The position numbers and the translations under genes are program-made. From Spirochaetota bacterium (GTDB taxonomy: Bacteria > Spirochaetota > Spirochaetia > Treponematales > UBA12059), in NCBI GenBank assembly GCA_022703505.1, contig JAKLDN010000004.1:1-64000 (forward strand): a DNA stretch of 64,000 bases, written 5' to 3'. The notes under the pieces were generated by a model. That model was not told the origin of the DNA and made no database searches. It saw only the letters and a list, made by a program, of their open reading frames with translations. This document shows positions 32,432 to 41,985 of this stretch, piece by piece; the first letter of the stretch is position 1; the number at the start of each line of letters is the position of its first letter.

Positions 32432-33544
32432 ATGACCCCCGTTTCCCTTGTCGCCTGCGCATCCTACGATCCGGCCGCCCTCCGGGCCGCCGCGGCCCGG
32501 GCCTTCGACCTGGCGGACGGTCCGGATCCGTCCGGCAAGACCGTGCTCCTGAAGCCCAACCTCCTTTCCGCGAGCCACCCGGACAAGGCCGTTACCACCC
32601 ACCCGGAGGTCCTGCGGGCGGCGATCCGGCTGTTCCGGGAGCGAGGGGCGGCCCGGATCCTGGTGGGCGAGTCCCCGGGCTGGCAGAGCGCCTCCCTGGT
32701 GGCCGGCAGGACGGGCGTCCGGGCCGTGGTCGAGGAGGAGGGCGTCGAGTGGGCGGACTTCTCCGAGTCCGCGGTCATGGAGGTTCCGGAAGGCCGGGTG
32801 GTCAAGCGCTTCGACGCGGCCCGGGCCGCCCTGGACGCGGACATCCTGGTGAGCCTTCCCAAGCTCAAGACCCACAAGCTCCTCTACTTCACCGGGGCGG
32901 CCAAGAACCTCTTCGGCATCGTGCCGGGGCTGGGCAAGAGCCGGTACCACCTGCGGTTCCCCGAGCGCCGGGAGTTCGGGGCCATGATCACGGACCTGGT
33001 CCTGGCCGCCAAGCCCGCGTTCTCCCTGATGGACGCCGTGGTCGGGATGGAGGGACCCGGTCCCGGAAACGGGACGCCCCGGCCCCTGGGCTGGCTCCTG
33101 GCCTCCCGGGACTGCCTGGCCCTGGACTGGACGGCCTCGGGCCTGATCGGGTACGAGCCCGGGGACATCCCCTACCTGGCGGACGCCCGGGACCGGGGCA
33201 TCCTGGTCCCCCGGGACATCGAGGTCCGGGGCCTGGATCCCGGGCGGGAGCGGGTGACGGATTACAAGCGGATCCACGTCCCCCACGACACCGACTTCTT
33301 CCGGGCCCGCCTGCCCGGCTTCGTACACCGGATCGCCCGGAACCTGGCCGTGGAGCGCCCCGCCTTCTCGGACCGGAGGTGCGTCGCCTGCGCGGGCTGC
33401 GTGAAGATCTGCCCCGCCGGGGCCCTCGCCTTCCGGGAGGGCAAGCGGGCCCCGGTGATCGACTATGCCGCCTGCATCCGATGCTACTGCTGCCACGAGA
33501 TCTGTCCCGCCGACGCGATCCGGCTGATCCGGCGGCCCTGGTGA
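32432..33544 (+). CDS. DUF362 protein with two 4Fe-4S clusters
   Basis: 370 aa. The DUF362 domain occupies residues 1-290 (VLLKPNLLS, THPEVLRAAIRLFRERGAARILVGESPG, DADILVSLPKLKTHKLLYFTGAAKNLFGIVPG). A C-terminal bacterial ferredoxin module has two motifs: CVACAGCVKICPAGAL and CIRCYCCHEICPADAI. Known relatives carry or use low-potential electrons; the partner is unknown. SD GAGGAG precedes the ATG. It follows the PEGA gene by 16 bases. Confidence 0.9.
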   Translation: MTPVSLVACASYDPAALRAAAARAFDLADGPDPSGKTVLLKPNLLSASHPDKAVTTHPEVLRAAIRLFRERGAARILVGESPGWQSASLVAGRTGVRAVVEEEGVEWADFSESAVMEVPEGRVVKRFDAARAALDADILVSLPKLKTHKLLYFTGAAKNLFGIVPGLGKSRYHLRFPERREFGAMITDLVLAAKPAFSLMDAVVGMEGPGPGNGTPRPLGWLLASRDCLALDWTASGLIGYEPGDIPYLADARDRGILVPRDIEVRGLDPGRERVTDYKRIHVPHDTDFFRARLPGFVHRIARNLAVERPAFSDRRCVACAGCVKICPAGALAFREGKRAPVIDYAACIRCYCCHEICPADAIRLIRRPW

Positions 33545-33569
33545 CGCGGCGGCGATCCCGGAGCGCCCG

Positions 33570-34865
33570 CTAGGAGACGACTCCGAAGTTCATGAACAGG
33601 TAGGGAAGCCGCTTGCGCAGGATGTCGTAGGAGAAGAAGCGCCGGCCCAGTCGGAAGTTGTGCTCCGCCCAATCCTCCCGCATCGAGGGGTCCGCCAGGA
33701 GCTCGATCGTCTGCCGGACGGTGTCCCGGGTTATGAACCCGTCGATGGACACCACCTTGAAGCCGATGGGGTCGATGTCCTGGGCGTAGATGGCGTACTG
33801 GTTCACCAGGATGGGTTTCCGGTAATAGACGGCCTCCAGGAAGGCGTTCCCGAAGCCCTCGTAGGTCGAGGGATAGGTGACGAAGTCGCAGGCCACGTAG
33901 GCGTCCCAGAGGCTGTAGACCTTGCCCCCGTCGGGCCTTGCGCCCCGCTCCGGGGCCAGCAGGTCGGGCCGGATCAGGAGCGGCACCTCCAGCAGGGCGG
34001 CGTAGTCCGTGATCCGGTTGAAGTAGGCGTTCCCCTCGTCCAGCTCGGGGTGGGAGATCAGGAGCCTGCCCCGCCCGGCCCCTTCGGGGGTCTTGTTGTA
34101 CCGGGCCACGAGTTCGATGGCGTTCTCGATGCCCTTCCGGGCCACGATGCGGGTGGGCTGGAGGAAGATGACCTCGTCCTCGGTCAGACCGAAATCCTTC
34201 CGGAAGCCGGCGTTGTAGGCGTCCGGTTTCACGGGCTCCTCGTCGAAGTCCCACACGTTGGGGATCATGAACGAGGATAGTCCGCAGCGGAAGGCCAGCT
34301 GCTGCCGGGCCTCGGTGTTGATCACCACGTGGGCGATGGAGTGCAGCTTGGGCGGGAAGGACCGGCCCAGGTAGTCCTCCGCGCAGCCGGTCAGGAACCG
34401 GGGCCGTTCCCAGAAGAAGTCGTGGTGGTGGGCGATGGTGGGCATCTCCGTCTCGGCGATCAGCTCCGTGATCGCCAGGCCCAGGGGGATGTGCATGGGG
34501 ATGGCCAGGGCGTTCTCGGGGATGATCAGGTCGACGCCGAAGTCCTCGATGAACTTGTACAGTTCCGCCTTGATCCCGCCCTTGATCTCCCCGACGTCCG
34601 CGGTCAGGCCCCGCCGTCGGGAGGCGTCCCGGAAGATCTCCTTGTGCAGGGCGTGGACTTCGGGCTGCAGGAAGTACGCGGCCGGGACGACCCGGGAACG
34701 CTCGGGGTACCAGTCCGACAGTCCGGAAAAGAAGAAGGTCTCGTAGCCGAGCTCCGTGAGCACGTCGTCCCATTTCCGGGTTTCCAGGGACACTCCGTCC
34801 GTCCCCTGAAGACGGGTGGACACGAACCCGATACGCCGGATATCCCGGGCCTTGGTCAGGTACAT
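33570..34865 (-). CDS. GT-B glycosyltransferase, family 4-like
   Basis: 431 aa. N-terminal half: IGFVSTRLQGTDGVSLETRKWDDVLTELGYE. C-terminal half has the sugar-nucleotide motif TYPSTYEGFGNAFLEAVYYRKPILV (E-x7-E type) and LQPTRIVARKGIENAIELV. A retaining transferase acting on envelope glycolipid or polysaccharide is likely. GGGAGG precedes the ATG. It is followed upstream on the same strand by HAD, GT and Nudix genes, so they may form a sugar cluster. Confidence 0.9.
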   Translation of the reverse strand: MYLTKARDIRRIGFVSTRLQGTDGVSLETRKWDDVLTELGYETFFFSGLSDWYPERSRVVPAAYFLQPEVHALHKEIFRDASRRRGLTADVGEIKGGIKAELYKFIEDFGVDLIIPENALAIPMHIPLGLAITELIAETEMPTIAHHHDFFWERPRFLTGCAEDYLGRSFPPKLHSIAHVVINTEARQQLAFRCGLSSFMIPNVWDFDEEPVKPDAYNAGFRKDFGLTEDEVIFLQPTRIVARKGIENAIELVARYNKTPEGAGRGRLLISHPELDEGNAYFNRITDYAALLEVPLLIRPDLLAPERGARPDGGKVYSLWDAYVACDFVTYPSTYEGFGNAFLEAVYYRKPILVNQYAIYAQDIDPIGFKVVSIDGFITRDTVRQTIELLADPSMREDWAEHNFRLGRRFFSYDILRKRLPYLFMNFGVVS

Positions 34866-34972
34866 CGCTGGGCCTCCCGGAAGAATGGAATGCCCGGAAG
34901 GAGCCGAACCGCGCCCCCGGGAAGTCTTCCGACTCTTATACTATCGGAGGTACCGGGCGCGGGTGCCAGGGT

Positions 34973-35986
34973 CTAGGATCGAAAGCTGCCGCCCGGACCG
35001 AGGGGAACGCAGAGGAAGGGATCCCTTCCCCCTAGTCGGAACACGGCGGAGGCCGCCAGGAACGTCGGCAGCACCGTATCCGGAAGGACTCCCTCCACCC
35101 GGTCGTCCCCGGCCCGGAGCCTCAGGGATCGGGCGTCCCCGGCGAACAGGGCCGTGCGGAACCCCGCCGCCCGGGCAGGGGCCATGTCGTTCAGAAGGTC
35201 GTTGCCCACGTAGACCGCCTCGTCCGGGGAGATCCTTCGGCTTGCGAGAGCCCGGGCCAGGATCCGGAAGAGCTCCGGGTCGGGTTTGGCCCGGCCCAGG
35301 CGCCAGGACCAGACCCGGAGGTCCGGCTCGAAACCCAGGGAATCCAGGCTCCGCCCGAAAGCGGCCTCCAGGGCCGGCTCGGTGTAGTACTGGGCGTTCG
35401 AGACGAGCCCCAGGGCCAGTCCGGACGAGCGGGCCGAATCCAGTAGTTCCGCCGCCCCGGGCATGGGGGCCGCGGGGTTGAGGACCGCTTCCCGGGCCGC
35501 CCCGAGGAGTCGCGCCTCCGGAAGGGACAGGCCGGTCAGGCGGGCCAGGAGGGCCGCCCCGTCCACCTCGGGCCAGGGCACCCCGGTTTCCCGGGCCGCC
35601 CGGTGCTCCGCCCGGATCTCCTCCAGAAGGCGCTCCTCGAACCGGGAGGGCCCCTCCCGGATTCCGAATTCCTTCAGAACCTCCGCCAGGGCCGCCGGGC
35701 CGGCATCCGGACCGGACTCGGCCGTCTCCGCGGCGGTGCCCACCTCCCCGGCGCCGCTGGACACGAGGGTTCCGTACACGTCCAGGATCAGGGCCCGGGG
35801 CCGCCGGGGCAGGGGCCTGCCGGCCAGGGACGAAAAGGGTTCCGGCAGGTCCGGGGGTGGAAGGGGCCGGACGGGCGGGGTCCGGTCCCGGAGGAAGGAA
35901 ACCAGCCGGGCATGCTCCTCCGGGGCCAGGGGGCCGGGCGGGGACCTGCCGCCGGGATCCGCGGGAACCCTCAGAGGCCGGGGCAA
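34973..35986 (-). CDS. HAD-superfamily hydrolase, TTG start
   Basis: 337 aa. No ATG or GTG fits; the TTG at 35986 has GGAGGG 6 bases upstream and overlaps the GT gene end by 16 bases. HAD motifs: LILDVYGTLVSS (I, nucleophile Asp), LALGLVSNAQ (II), KPDPELF (III, Lys) and AVYVGNDLLNDMAPARAAGF (IV). The DxYGT form recalls haloacid-dehalogenase-type members and phosphatases. The N-terminal 65 residues are Pro-rich without homology. Substrate unknown; it could be a sugar phosphate given the neighbours. Confidence 0.78.
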   Translation of the reverse strand: MPRPLRVPADPGGRSPPGPLAPEEHARLVSFLRDRTPPVRPLPPPDLPEPFSSLAGRPLPRRPRALILDVYGTLVSSGAGEVGTAAETAESGPDAGPAALAEVLKEFGIREGPSRFEERLLEEIRAEHRAARETGVPWPEVDGAALLARLTGLSLPEARLLGAAREAVLNPAAPMPGAAELLDSARSSGLALGLVSNAQYYTEPALEAAFGRSLDSLGFEPDLRVWSWRLGRAKPDPELFRILARALASRRISPDEAVYVGNDLLNDMAPARAAGFRTALFAGDARSLRLRAGDDRVEGVLPDTVLPTFLAASAVFRLGGRDPFLCVPLGPGGSFRS

Positions 35987-37398
35987 AAGAAGCCCTCCGG
36001 AGAAAGGAGCACCCGGGCCAGGGCCTCCCGGTCCGGGGCCGCCCCGGAGCCCGGACAGGCCGCCGTGCGTTCGTAGGCCGCGGCCAGGCGGTCCCCGCAG
36101 CGGTAGGGGGAGTATTCCTCCAGGGCTTCCGGAGGGGGCGGAGGCGGGGCGTCCCACCAGGATGTCAGGAAGGGATTTGCCCGTTCCATCTCCGCCGAGG
36201 CCGCCGGATCGTGGTAAAGCCGTTCCAGGATCTCGGCCTGGGCGGCCGGATCCAGGACGCCGAAGTCGGCTCCGCCTTCGGGAAGGGCCGCGGCGCGGAC
36301 CTCCGCCAGGCGGCCCGCCAGCCAGGTAGGCTCGCCTCCCAGGGCGTCCGAGAGGGCCCGGAAAACTGCCTGGAGGGCCGAGTCCAGCCGGGCTCCGAAG
36401 GCTTCCCGGGAGAAGAGTCCCTCGGGGACCCGAATGGCGGGATACAGGGCCGGATAGGGGATCCCGGTCGCCTCGAAGTCGGGCACCACGGAAGGAAGCC
36501 GCCTCCCCGCAACGGGCACTCCCCGGGCCAGGGGTTCCAGGAAGGAGAAGCCGAAGCCTTCCTTGACGGAGGTCGTGACCGCCGTCCGGGTCCGGGCATA
36601 GAGGGCGTCCAACGACGCGGAGAGTCCCGCCTCGAAGGACACCCGGGCTCCCGTTTCCCGGGCTAGGTACTTCCACGCCTCGTAGAGCGGGAAGTCCTTG
36701 GGATTGCTGGGGGGCAGGGTCACCGCCGCGGACAACCCCGGGGGCAGCCATCTCGAAAGGAGGATGACCTCCCCGAGGTTCTTCCGGGGTATGCCCCGTA
36801 CCGGGTAGAGGACCAGATCCCCCCGGCCGGCGGCGGCGCCGGGGGTCGGGGCTCCCGGCGCGGGAAGGGGGTTCGGCAGGAGTTCCAGATCGGACTCCGG
36901 GAGCCCCGCGGACCGCAGGGCCCGGTAGTCCCGGCCGTTCAGGACCGCCCAGCGGCAGCCCGCCGGATAGGGAAGCCTGTTCAGGAGCACGTCGGGGCGC
37001 CAGTCCTCGGCGAAGTCGTGGGCTTGGATGAGGACTCGCGCCCCGTCCCCGGACAGTACGGACAGTGCCGGGCAGAGGGCGGCGTTCTTGCGGATCGTGG
37101 GATTGTGGACGTGGTAGAGGAAGGGGCCCGAGCCTGCCAGCCGCTCCGCGGCGGCCGCCAGGTCCAGGGCCAGGGCGGCCCCCCGGTCCCGGGCCTTGTC
37201 CGTCGGGACGGGCTCCCCCGGCGGATCGTAGGCCAGGCCGGGCACCGCCTCCCAGGGCACCCCCGGCGGCTCCGGGGGCTCCTCCCCCGTCAGGAGGCCC
37301 GCCTCGATACCGGCCCGGGCGCAGGCGTCCAGGTGACGGCGGATCACCGTGGTCACCCCGCCGGGCTTGAGGTGGTAGTGGACGATGACGACCTTCAT
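35971..37398 (-). CDS. Glycosyltransferase, GT4-like, clustered with HAD and Nudix genes
   Basis: 475 aa. N-terminus MKVVIVHYHLKPGGVTTVIRRHLDAC is typical of GT4 enzymes. Acceptor and donor domain features: YPVRGIPRKNLGEVILLSRWL and TSVKEGFGFSFLEPLARGVPVAGRRL with the E-x7-E motif. The C-terminus is an extra helical region with a Pro run (DAPPPPPPEALEEYS). Its start overlaps the Nudix stop as ATGA. Confidence 0.88.
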   Translation of the reverse strand: MKVVIVHYHLKPGGVTTVIRRHLDACARAGIEAGLLTGEEPPEPPGVPWEAVPGLAYDPPGEPVPTDKARDRGAALALDLAAAAERLAGSGPFLYHVHNPTIRKNAALCPALSVLSGDGARVLIQAHDFAEDWRPDVLLNRLPYPAGCRWAVLNGRDYRALRSAGLPESDLELLPNPLPAPGAPTPGAAAGRGDLVLYPVRGIPRKNLGEVILLSRWLPPGLSAAVTLPPSNPKDFPLYEAWKYLARETGARVSFEAGLSASLDALYARTRTAVTTSVKEGFGFSFLEPLARGVPVAGRRLPSVVPDFEATGIPYPALYPAIRVPEGLFSREAFGARLDSALQAVFRALSDALGGEPTWLAGRLAEVRAAALPEGGADFGVLDPAAQAEILERLYHDPAASAEMERANPFLTSWWDAPPPPPPEALEEYSPYRCGDRLAAAYERTAACPGSGAAPDREALARVLLSPEGFFCPGL

Positions 37399-37949
37399 CC
37401 GCGCCGCCGGACGTAGAGGAAGGCCGCGGCCAGCATGAGGGCATGGTCCCAGCCCGGACCGCCCAGGCTTTCCAGGAATTCCTCTTCCGGTATCTCCCGG
37501 ACATCCACGATCTCGTGCTCATCCAGGGACTGGTCCCCCTCAGGGCGGAGATCCTCGGCCAGGTAGACCCGGAAGCGGTTGGTCAGGATGGCGGGATTCG
37601 GGGACAGGTCCCCCAGCAGGGTCAGTCGCCCGGCCGTGTAGCCCGTCTCCTCCCGGAGTTCCCGGGCGGCGGCCCGTTCCGGGTCCTCCCCGGACTCCAC
37701 GACACCGCCGGGGAACTCCAGGCTGACAGTGCCGCTCCCGTGGCGGAACTGGCGGACCGCCAGGACGTATCGAGCCCCGTTCCGCGTCAGGATCGGCACC
37801 ACGACTCCCCAGTCCGGGGCGTCCAGGATCACGAAGCGCCCCGTCTTGCCGTGGGGCCCTCTCCGTTCCACCTCGGAGGCCTTGAAGATTCCGAAATCCT
37901 GTATTGGACGCTCGCCCCGGGACTCCCAGGGATCCGATCCGTTGGGCAT
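37395..37949 (-). CDS. Nudix hydrolase (ADP-ribose pyrophosphatase type)
   Basis: 184 aa from ATG 37949. The Nudix box is intact: GGVVESGEDPERAAARELREETGY, with REETG. Upstream VVVPILTRNGARYVLAVRQFRHGSGTVSLEFPGG and the acidic motif near LAEDLRPEGDQSLDEHE fit NudF-type ADP-ribose or ADP-sugar hydrolases. It would limit nucleotide-sugar levels beside the glycosyltransferases. The promoter is at 37959-37987 with a short 9-base gap to the ATG. Confidence 0.9.
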   Translation of the reverse strand: MPNGSDPWESRGERPIQDFGIFKASEVERRGPHGKTGRFVILDAPDWGVVVPILTRNGARYVLAVRQFRHGSGTVSLEFPGGVVESGEDPERAAARELREETGYTAGRLTLLGDLSPNPAILTNRFRVYLAEDLRPEGDQSLDEHEIVDVREIPEEEFLESLGGPGWDHALMLAAAFLYVRRRG

Positions 37950-37958
37950 GGTTCCTTC

Positions 37959-37987
37959 ATAGTATTCTCTTGCCCGGGGGCTGGCAA
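37959..37987 (-). promoter_or_regulatory. Short-leader promoter of the Nudix-GT-HAD operon
   Basis: TTGCCA (37982-37987), 17-bp spacer, TACTAT (37959-37964), then 9 bases including gaagga to the ATG. Confidence 0.6.
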
Positions 37988-38060
37988 GCGCGGTTCTGTA
38001 TTGTATCCTGTCGCCGACCCGCGTACTGCGGGCCGTGGCAGCATCGTCAGGAGGTACAGC

Positions 38061-38405
38061 ATGGACATGCCCGACTGGGTCACCGGGTTTCCCGGAGCGG
38101 TAACGGTTTCCGACGGGAACCACAGGATACTTTGGATGAACGACAAGGCCGCCCAGGTCTTCTCCTCGGACGGTGGACGATCCCTGATCGGCGGAGACCT
38201 GATGGCCTGCCACAACGACCGGTCCAAGGAGATACTCCGGCGCATGCTGGCCGACGGGAAGCCGAACATCTACACGATCGAGAAGAAGGGGGTGAAGAAG
38301 CTCATCTACCAGACCCCCTGGAAGGACGAGTCCGGACGCGTCGCCGGGCTCGTGGAGCTCTCCCTGGAGATCCCCTTCGAGATGCCCCACTTCGTCCGGA
38401 GCTGA
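38061..38405 (+). CDS. Small single-PAS-domain protein
   Basis: 114 aa. The PAS fold fills the protein: GAVTVSDGNHRILWMNDKAAQVF, then LIGGDLMACHNDRSKEILRRMLADG, NIYTIEKKGVKKLIYQTPWKDESGRVAGLVELSLEIP. It resembles the PAS half of DUF438 proteins. GGAGGT precedes the ATG. No output domain is present, so it would signal through a partner or bind a small ligand. A Cys-His pair (ACHN) could bind a cofactor. Confidence 0.85.
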   Translation: MDMPDWVTGFPGAVTVSDGNHRILWMNDKAAQVFSSDGGRSLIGGDLMACHNDRSKEILRRMLADGKPNIYTIEKKGVKKLIYQTPWKDESGRVAGLVELSLEIPFEMPHFVRS

Positions 38406-38516
38406 ATCCCGCGGGCTCCGATCCCCGGTATCCATCCTAGTCCGCCTTCGAATGACCCTTGTTCTTTTTCTGACCACCGGTTATTATATGATCAGCGGTA
38501 ATAGCCGGAGGTGCGG

Positions 38517-39218
38517 ATGGGGATCCAGGAGCGGAAGAACCGGGAAAAGGAAGAGCGGAAAACCCTGATCCTGGCCAAGGCCAAGGAGCTGATCCTGGAG
38601 CACGGGATCGACGCCCTGTCCATGCAGGAGATCGCGGACGGAACGGAGTTGTCCAAGGCGACCCTCTACCTCTACTTCCAGAGCAAGGAGGCGATCCTCA
38701 AGGAGATCCTCGCGGAATCCGCCTCCGCCTTCGTGGAGTACGTGGAGTCCCGGATCTCCCCGGAGTCCTCGGGGATCGAGGCCCTGCGGACCCTCTGGGC
38801 CAGCTACATGAGCCTGTACGGGGAATCCCACGAAGTCTTCGTGCTCACCGGGATCAACAACTTCCTGGAGCCGGGCTTCCTGCTGGACCTGGGCCGGACC
38901 GGAGCGGACCTCGATACCCCGCCGGGGCGGATGCTGGCCATGATCGCCCGGGTGCTGGAACGGGGGATCGCCGACGGGACCCTCAAGACGGACCTCAAGC
39001 CCCTCAAGCTGGCCCGGACGGTCATCCTGATCGCCACAGCCATCATCGACACCGTGGCCCGCCTGCCCCGCCCCGCCCGGGACTCCCGCATCATCCTGGC
39101 GGAGATGAGGAGCGTCTTCGAACTGCTGATCCGGGGCCTGGCCGCGGACGGGACGGACCGGTCCCTCCTGGCCCTGCCCGACCTGGATGCCGGCCGGTCC
39201 CGGAACCGCCGTCCCTAG
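38517..39218 (+). CDS. TetR-family repressor
   Basis: 233 aa from the ATG 6 bases after GGAGGT; a GTG at 38511 overlaps the SD and is less likely. N-terminal HTH: TLILAKAKELILEHGIDALSMQEIADGTELSKATLYLYFQSKEAILKEI. The C-terminal ligand domain is hydrophobic and variable. It is the first gene of a TetR-MMPL-LolA-barrel operon, 19 bases before the exporter, and probably controls it in response to a hydrophobic ligand. Confidence 0.9.
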   Translation: MGIQERKNREKEERKTLILAKAKELILEHGIDALSMQEIADGTELSKATLYLYFQSKEAILKEILAESASAFVEYVESRISPESSGIEALRTLWASYMSLYGESHEVFVLTGINNFLEPGFLLDLGRTGADLDTPPGRMLAMIARVLERGIADGTLKTDLKPLKLARTVILIATAIIDTVARLPRPARDSRIILAEMRSVFELLIRGLAADGTDRSLLALPDLDAGRSRNRRP

Positions 39219-39237
39219 AGACCCGAGAGAGGACGTT

Positions 39238-41985
39238 ATGGAGAGATTCTTCCGCAGACCCTGGATCATCGTCGCGGTCATCGCGGCGGTCACCGTGTTC
39301 TTCGCGGCCCAATTGCCCCGGGCCCGGCTGGACAACAACAACTTCCGGTTCGTCCCCAAGGAAGACCCCGAACGCCTGGCGGCCGTCCGCATCGACGAGG
39401 ACTTCGGCAGCCAGATGATGATCCTGGTGGGGCTGGAAAGGAACTACGGGACGGTCCTGGAGCCCGACTTCCTGGAGAGCCTCCGGGCCTACGTGAAGGC
39501 CCTCGAGGCCGTTCGGGAGATCGACTCGGTCCAGTCCGTGATCTCCTCAGACTACGTGACCGGCACCCCGGACTCCATCGTGGTGGAGCCCCTGGTCCCG
39601 GAGGACTTCTCGGGCACCCGGGCCGAGATCGCGGAGCTCCGGGACCGCCTGAGTTCCTGGGACCTCTACCGGAGGTCCCTGGTGTCCGACGACTTCCGGG
39701 CGACCCAGGTCATGGTCTACCTGGACCTCCTGTCCGAGGAGGCCGGAGGCGAGGCCGCCCAGAGGGTCTTCGGGGAGGTCCGGCGCCTGGCCCGGGAGGC
39801 CGGATTCCCGGGCACCGAGATCTACCTGACGGGCATACCCGTCTTCAGCTCCGTGATCAACGAGGCCATGACCGCGGACCTGGTCTTCCTGATCCCCCTG
39901 GTGGTCATCGTGGTCCTGGCGGTACTCTTCCTGTCCTTCCGACGGGCGGGCGGGATCGTCCTGCCCCTCCTGACCGTCCTGATTTCCACGGTCTGGGCCG
40001 TGGGGGCCATGCCCCTGGCGGGGATCAAGCTCTCCATCCTGTCCACGGTCCTGCCCGTCATCTTGGTGGCCGTGGGGAGCGCCTACGGGATCCACGTGAT
40101 CAGCCATTACTACGACGAGATGGCCGGAGCGGGCGGGGTCGACGGGGAAACCCACCGGCGCATCGTCTTCCGGGCCCTGCGGACCGTCCGGGCCCCGGTC
40201 CTCCTGGCGGCCCTGACCACTTTCGCGGGTTTCGCCTCCTTCTGCTTCACCCCCGTGGTCCCCATCTTCGAGTTCGGGGTGTTCGCCAGCCTGGGGGTCC
40301 TTGCGGCCTTCGGGGTGTCCGTCACCCTCATCCCGGCCCTCCTCATCCTCCGGGGCCCGCCCCGGCGCCTTCCCCGGTACCGGATGACGGAGATCGAGAG
40401 CGGGTCCGAGGATCCCCTGAGCGCGGCCATCGCGGATTCCCTGTGCGCGGTCGCCCGCAAACCCAGGTCCATCCTGGCCTTGGCGGCCCTGGCCGCCTTC
40501 CTCTCCCTGTTCGGAGTCACCCGCCTGGTCATCGACAACGTCCTGGTGGAGTACTTCCGGGCGGATACCCAAATCGTACGGTCGGACCGCTTCATCCGGG
40601 AATATTTCGGGGGTTCGAAAACCATCAGCGTGGTGGTCCGGTCCCCGATCCCGGGGGAGGTGCTCCGGCCCGACGTCCTTTCCGCCCTGGACGGGCTTTC
40701 CGTCTACCTCCAGGAAAACGTCCCCGAGGTCGGGAAGGCCGCGGGGTTCACGGACCTGGTCAAGCGGATGAACCAGATCCTGAACGCCGACGAAAGCCCC
40801 GAGGGACTCCGGGCTTCGAAGGCAGCCGTCCCCGAGGGACCTCCCGGCGGAGCCGGCGGGGGAGAACCGGCGTTCGGATTCGGAACGGAGGGGGCCCCGG
40901 AAGCCGGAAGCGTCCCTGCCTTCGGATTCGCGGAGTTCCCGGAGCCCGCGGAAACATCCCTACCCCCGGCGTCGGCGGGCGCGGGAGGACCGGGATACCG
41001 GGAGGATACGGCCGTCCCGGTCTCGAAACCCCTGGACGCCCGGGGCGTGGCGGAGCTGGTCCGAGTCGCCCTGTCCGAGGGGCCCTCCCGGGGGCTCAGC
41101 GCGGACCAGCTGGCGGACCGTATCTACCGGGCGGTCAACTACCGGGGAGCCTCCTACTACGAGATCCCCTCGGATCCCGCCCGGTACGGCAAGACGGGCC
41201 CGGAGGAACTGAAGGCCCTGGTCTCGAACTACCTAGTCCTGATGGCCGGTGACCTCTCGGCCTTCGCGGACGATCCCCTGGAGCCGACGGCGATCCGCAC
41301 GGGGATCCAGCTCCGGACACTGGGCCAAATCGACACCGACCGCGCCGTCGGGGCCATCCGGGGCTACGCGGCGGAGCGGTTTCCCAAGGACGTGACCGTG
41401 GAAATCGGCGGCGCCGCCCTGGTGGAAAAATCCCTGAACCGCCTGGTCGTGCAGTCCCAGCTGACCTCCGTGGTCCTCTCCCTCGTGCTGGTCTTCCTGA
41501 TCCTGTCGATCTACTACCGTTCCGCCCTCGCGGGGCTGGTGGGCCTGGCGCCCCTGTCCGTGTCGGTCCTGGCCAACTTTGCCATCATGCAGGCCGCGGG
41601 GATCAAGCTGAACATCGGGACCGCCATGATGGCCAGCATCAACGTGGGAATCGGGATCGACTACATCGTCCACTACATGGCCGCCTACCATCGGGAGTAC
41701 CTGGCCGGGGGCGGGGGGGAAGGCTTCCTGCGGAGGACCTTCCTGACCTCCGGCAAGGCCATCCTCTTCAACGCCGCCTCCGTGGGGGCAGGCTTCGCGG
41801 TCCTCGTGCTCTCCCGGTTCAACATGCTAGCCGAACTGGGCTTCCTGATCTCCCTGGCCATGGCCTCCAGCGCCCTGGTCTCCCTGACCGTCCTTCCCGT
41901 GCTCCTGTCCCTGGCCGACCCGGCCTTCATCAAGCGGCCGCTTCCCGCGGATCGAGCCCGTTCGCCCTCGGAGGTATCCCCATGA
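39238..41985 (+). CDS. MMPL/RND-superfamily hydrophobic cargo exporter
   Basis: 915 aa inner-membrane protein with the two-fold RND layout: TM1 (residues 7-22), large periplasmic loop, TM cluster at about 215-385, a second TM after residue 400, second periplasmic loop, and a TM cluster from about 735. GSAYGIHVISHYYDE and NVGIGIDYIVHYMAAYHRE are the TM4/TM10-type signatures of the MMPL group. The second loop has a long Gly/Pro/Glu-rich linker at about residues 520-590. It is coupled to the LolA-like gene (ATGA). Lipid or lipoprotein-like cargo is likely. Confidence 0.88.
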   Translation: MERFFRRPWIIVAVIAAVTVFFAAQLPRARLDNNNFRFVPKEDPERLAAVRIDEDFGSQMMILVGLERNYGTVLEPDFLESLRAYVKALEAVREIDSVQSVISSDYVTGTPDSIVVEPLVPEDFSGTRAEIAELRDRLSSWDLYRRSLVSDDFRATQVMVYLDLLSEEAGGEAAQRVFGEVRRLAREAGFPGTEIYLTGIPVFSSVINEAMTADLVFLIPLVVIVVLAVLFLSFRRAGGIVLPLLTVLISTVWAVGAMPLAGIKLSILSTVLPVILVAVGSAYGIHVISHYYDEMAGAGGVDGETHRRIVFRALRTVRAPVLLAALTTFAGFASFCFTPVVPIFEFGVFASLGVLAAFGVSVTLIPALLILRGPPRRLPRYRMTEIESGSEDPLSAAIADSLCAVARKPRSILALAALAAFLSLFGVTRLVIDNVLVEYFRADTQIVRSDRFIREYFGGSKTISVVVRSPIPGEVLRPDVLSALDGLSVYLQENVPEVGKAAGFTDLVKRMNQILNADESPEGLRASKAAVPEGPPGGAGGGEPAFGFGTEGAPEAGSVPAFGFAEFPEPAETSLPPASAGAGGPGYREDTAVPVSKPLDARGVAELVRVALSEGPSRGLSADQLADRIYRAVNYRGASYYEIPSDPARYGKTGPEELKALVSNYLVLMAGDLSAFADDPLEPTAIRTGIQLRTLGQIDTDRAVGAIRGYAAERFPKDVTVEIGGAALVEKSLNRLVVQSQLTSVVLSLVLVFLILSIYYRSALAGLVGLAPLSVSVLANFAIMQAAGIKLNIGTAMMASINVGIGIDYIVHYMAAYHREYLAGGGGEGFLRRTFLTSGKAILFNAASVGAGFAVLVLSRFNMLAELGFLISLAMASSALVSLTVLPVLLSLADPAFIKRPLPADRARSPSEVSP

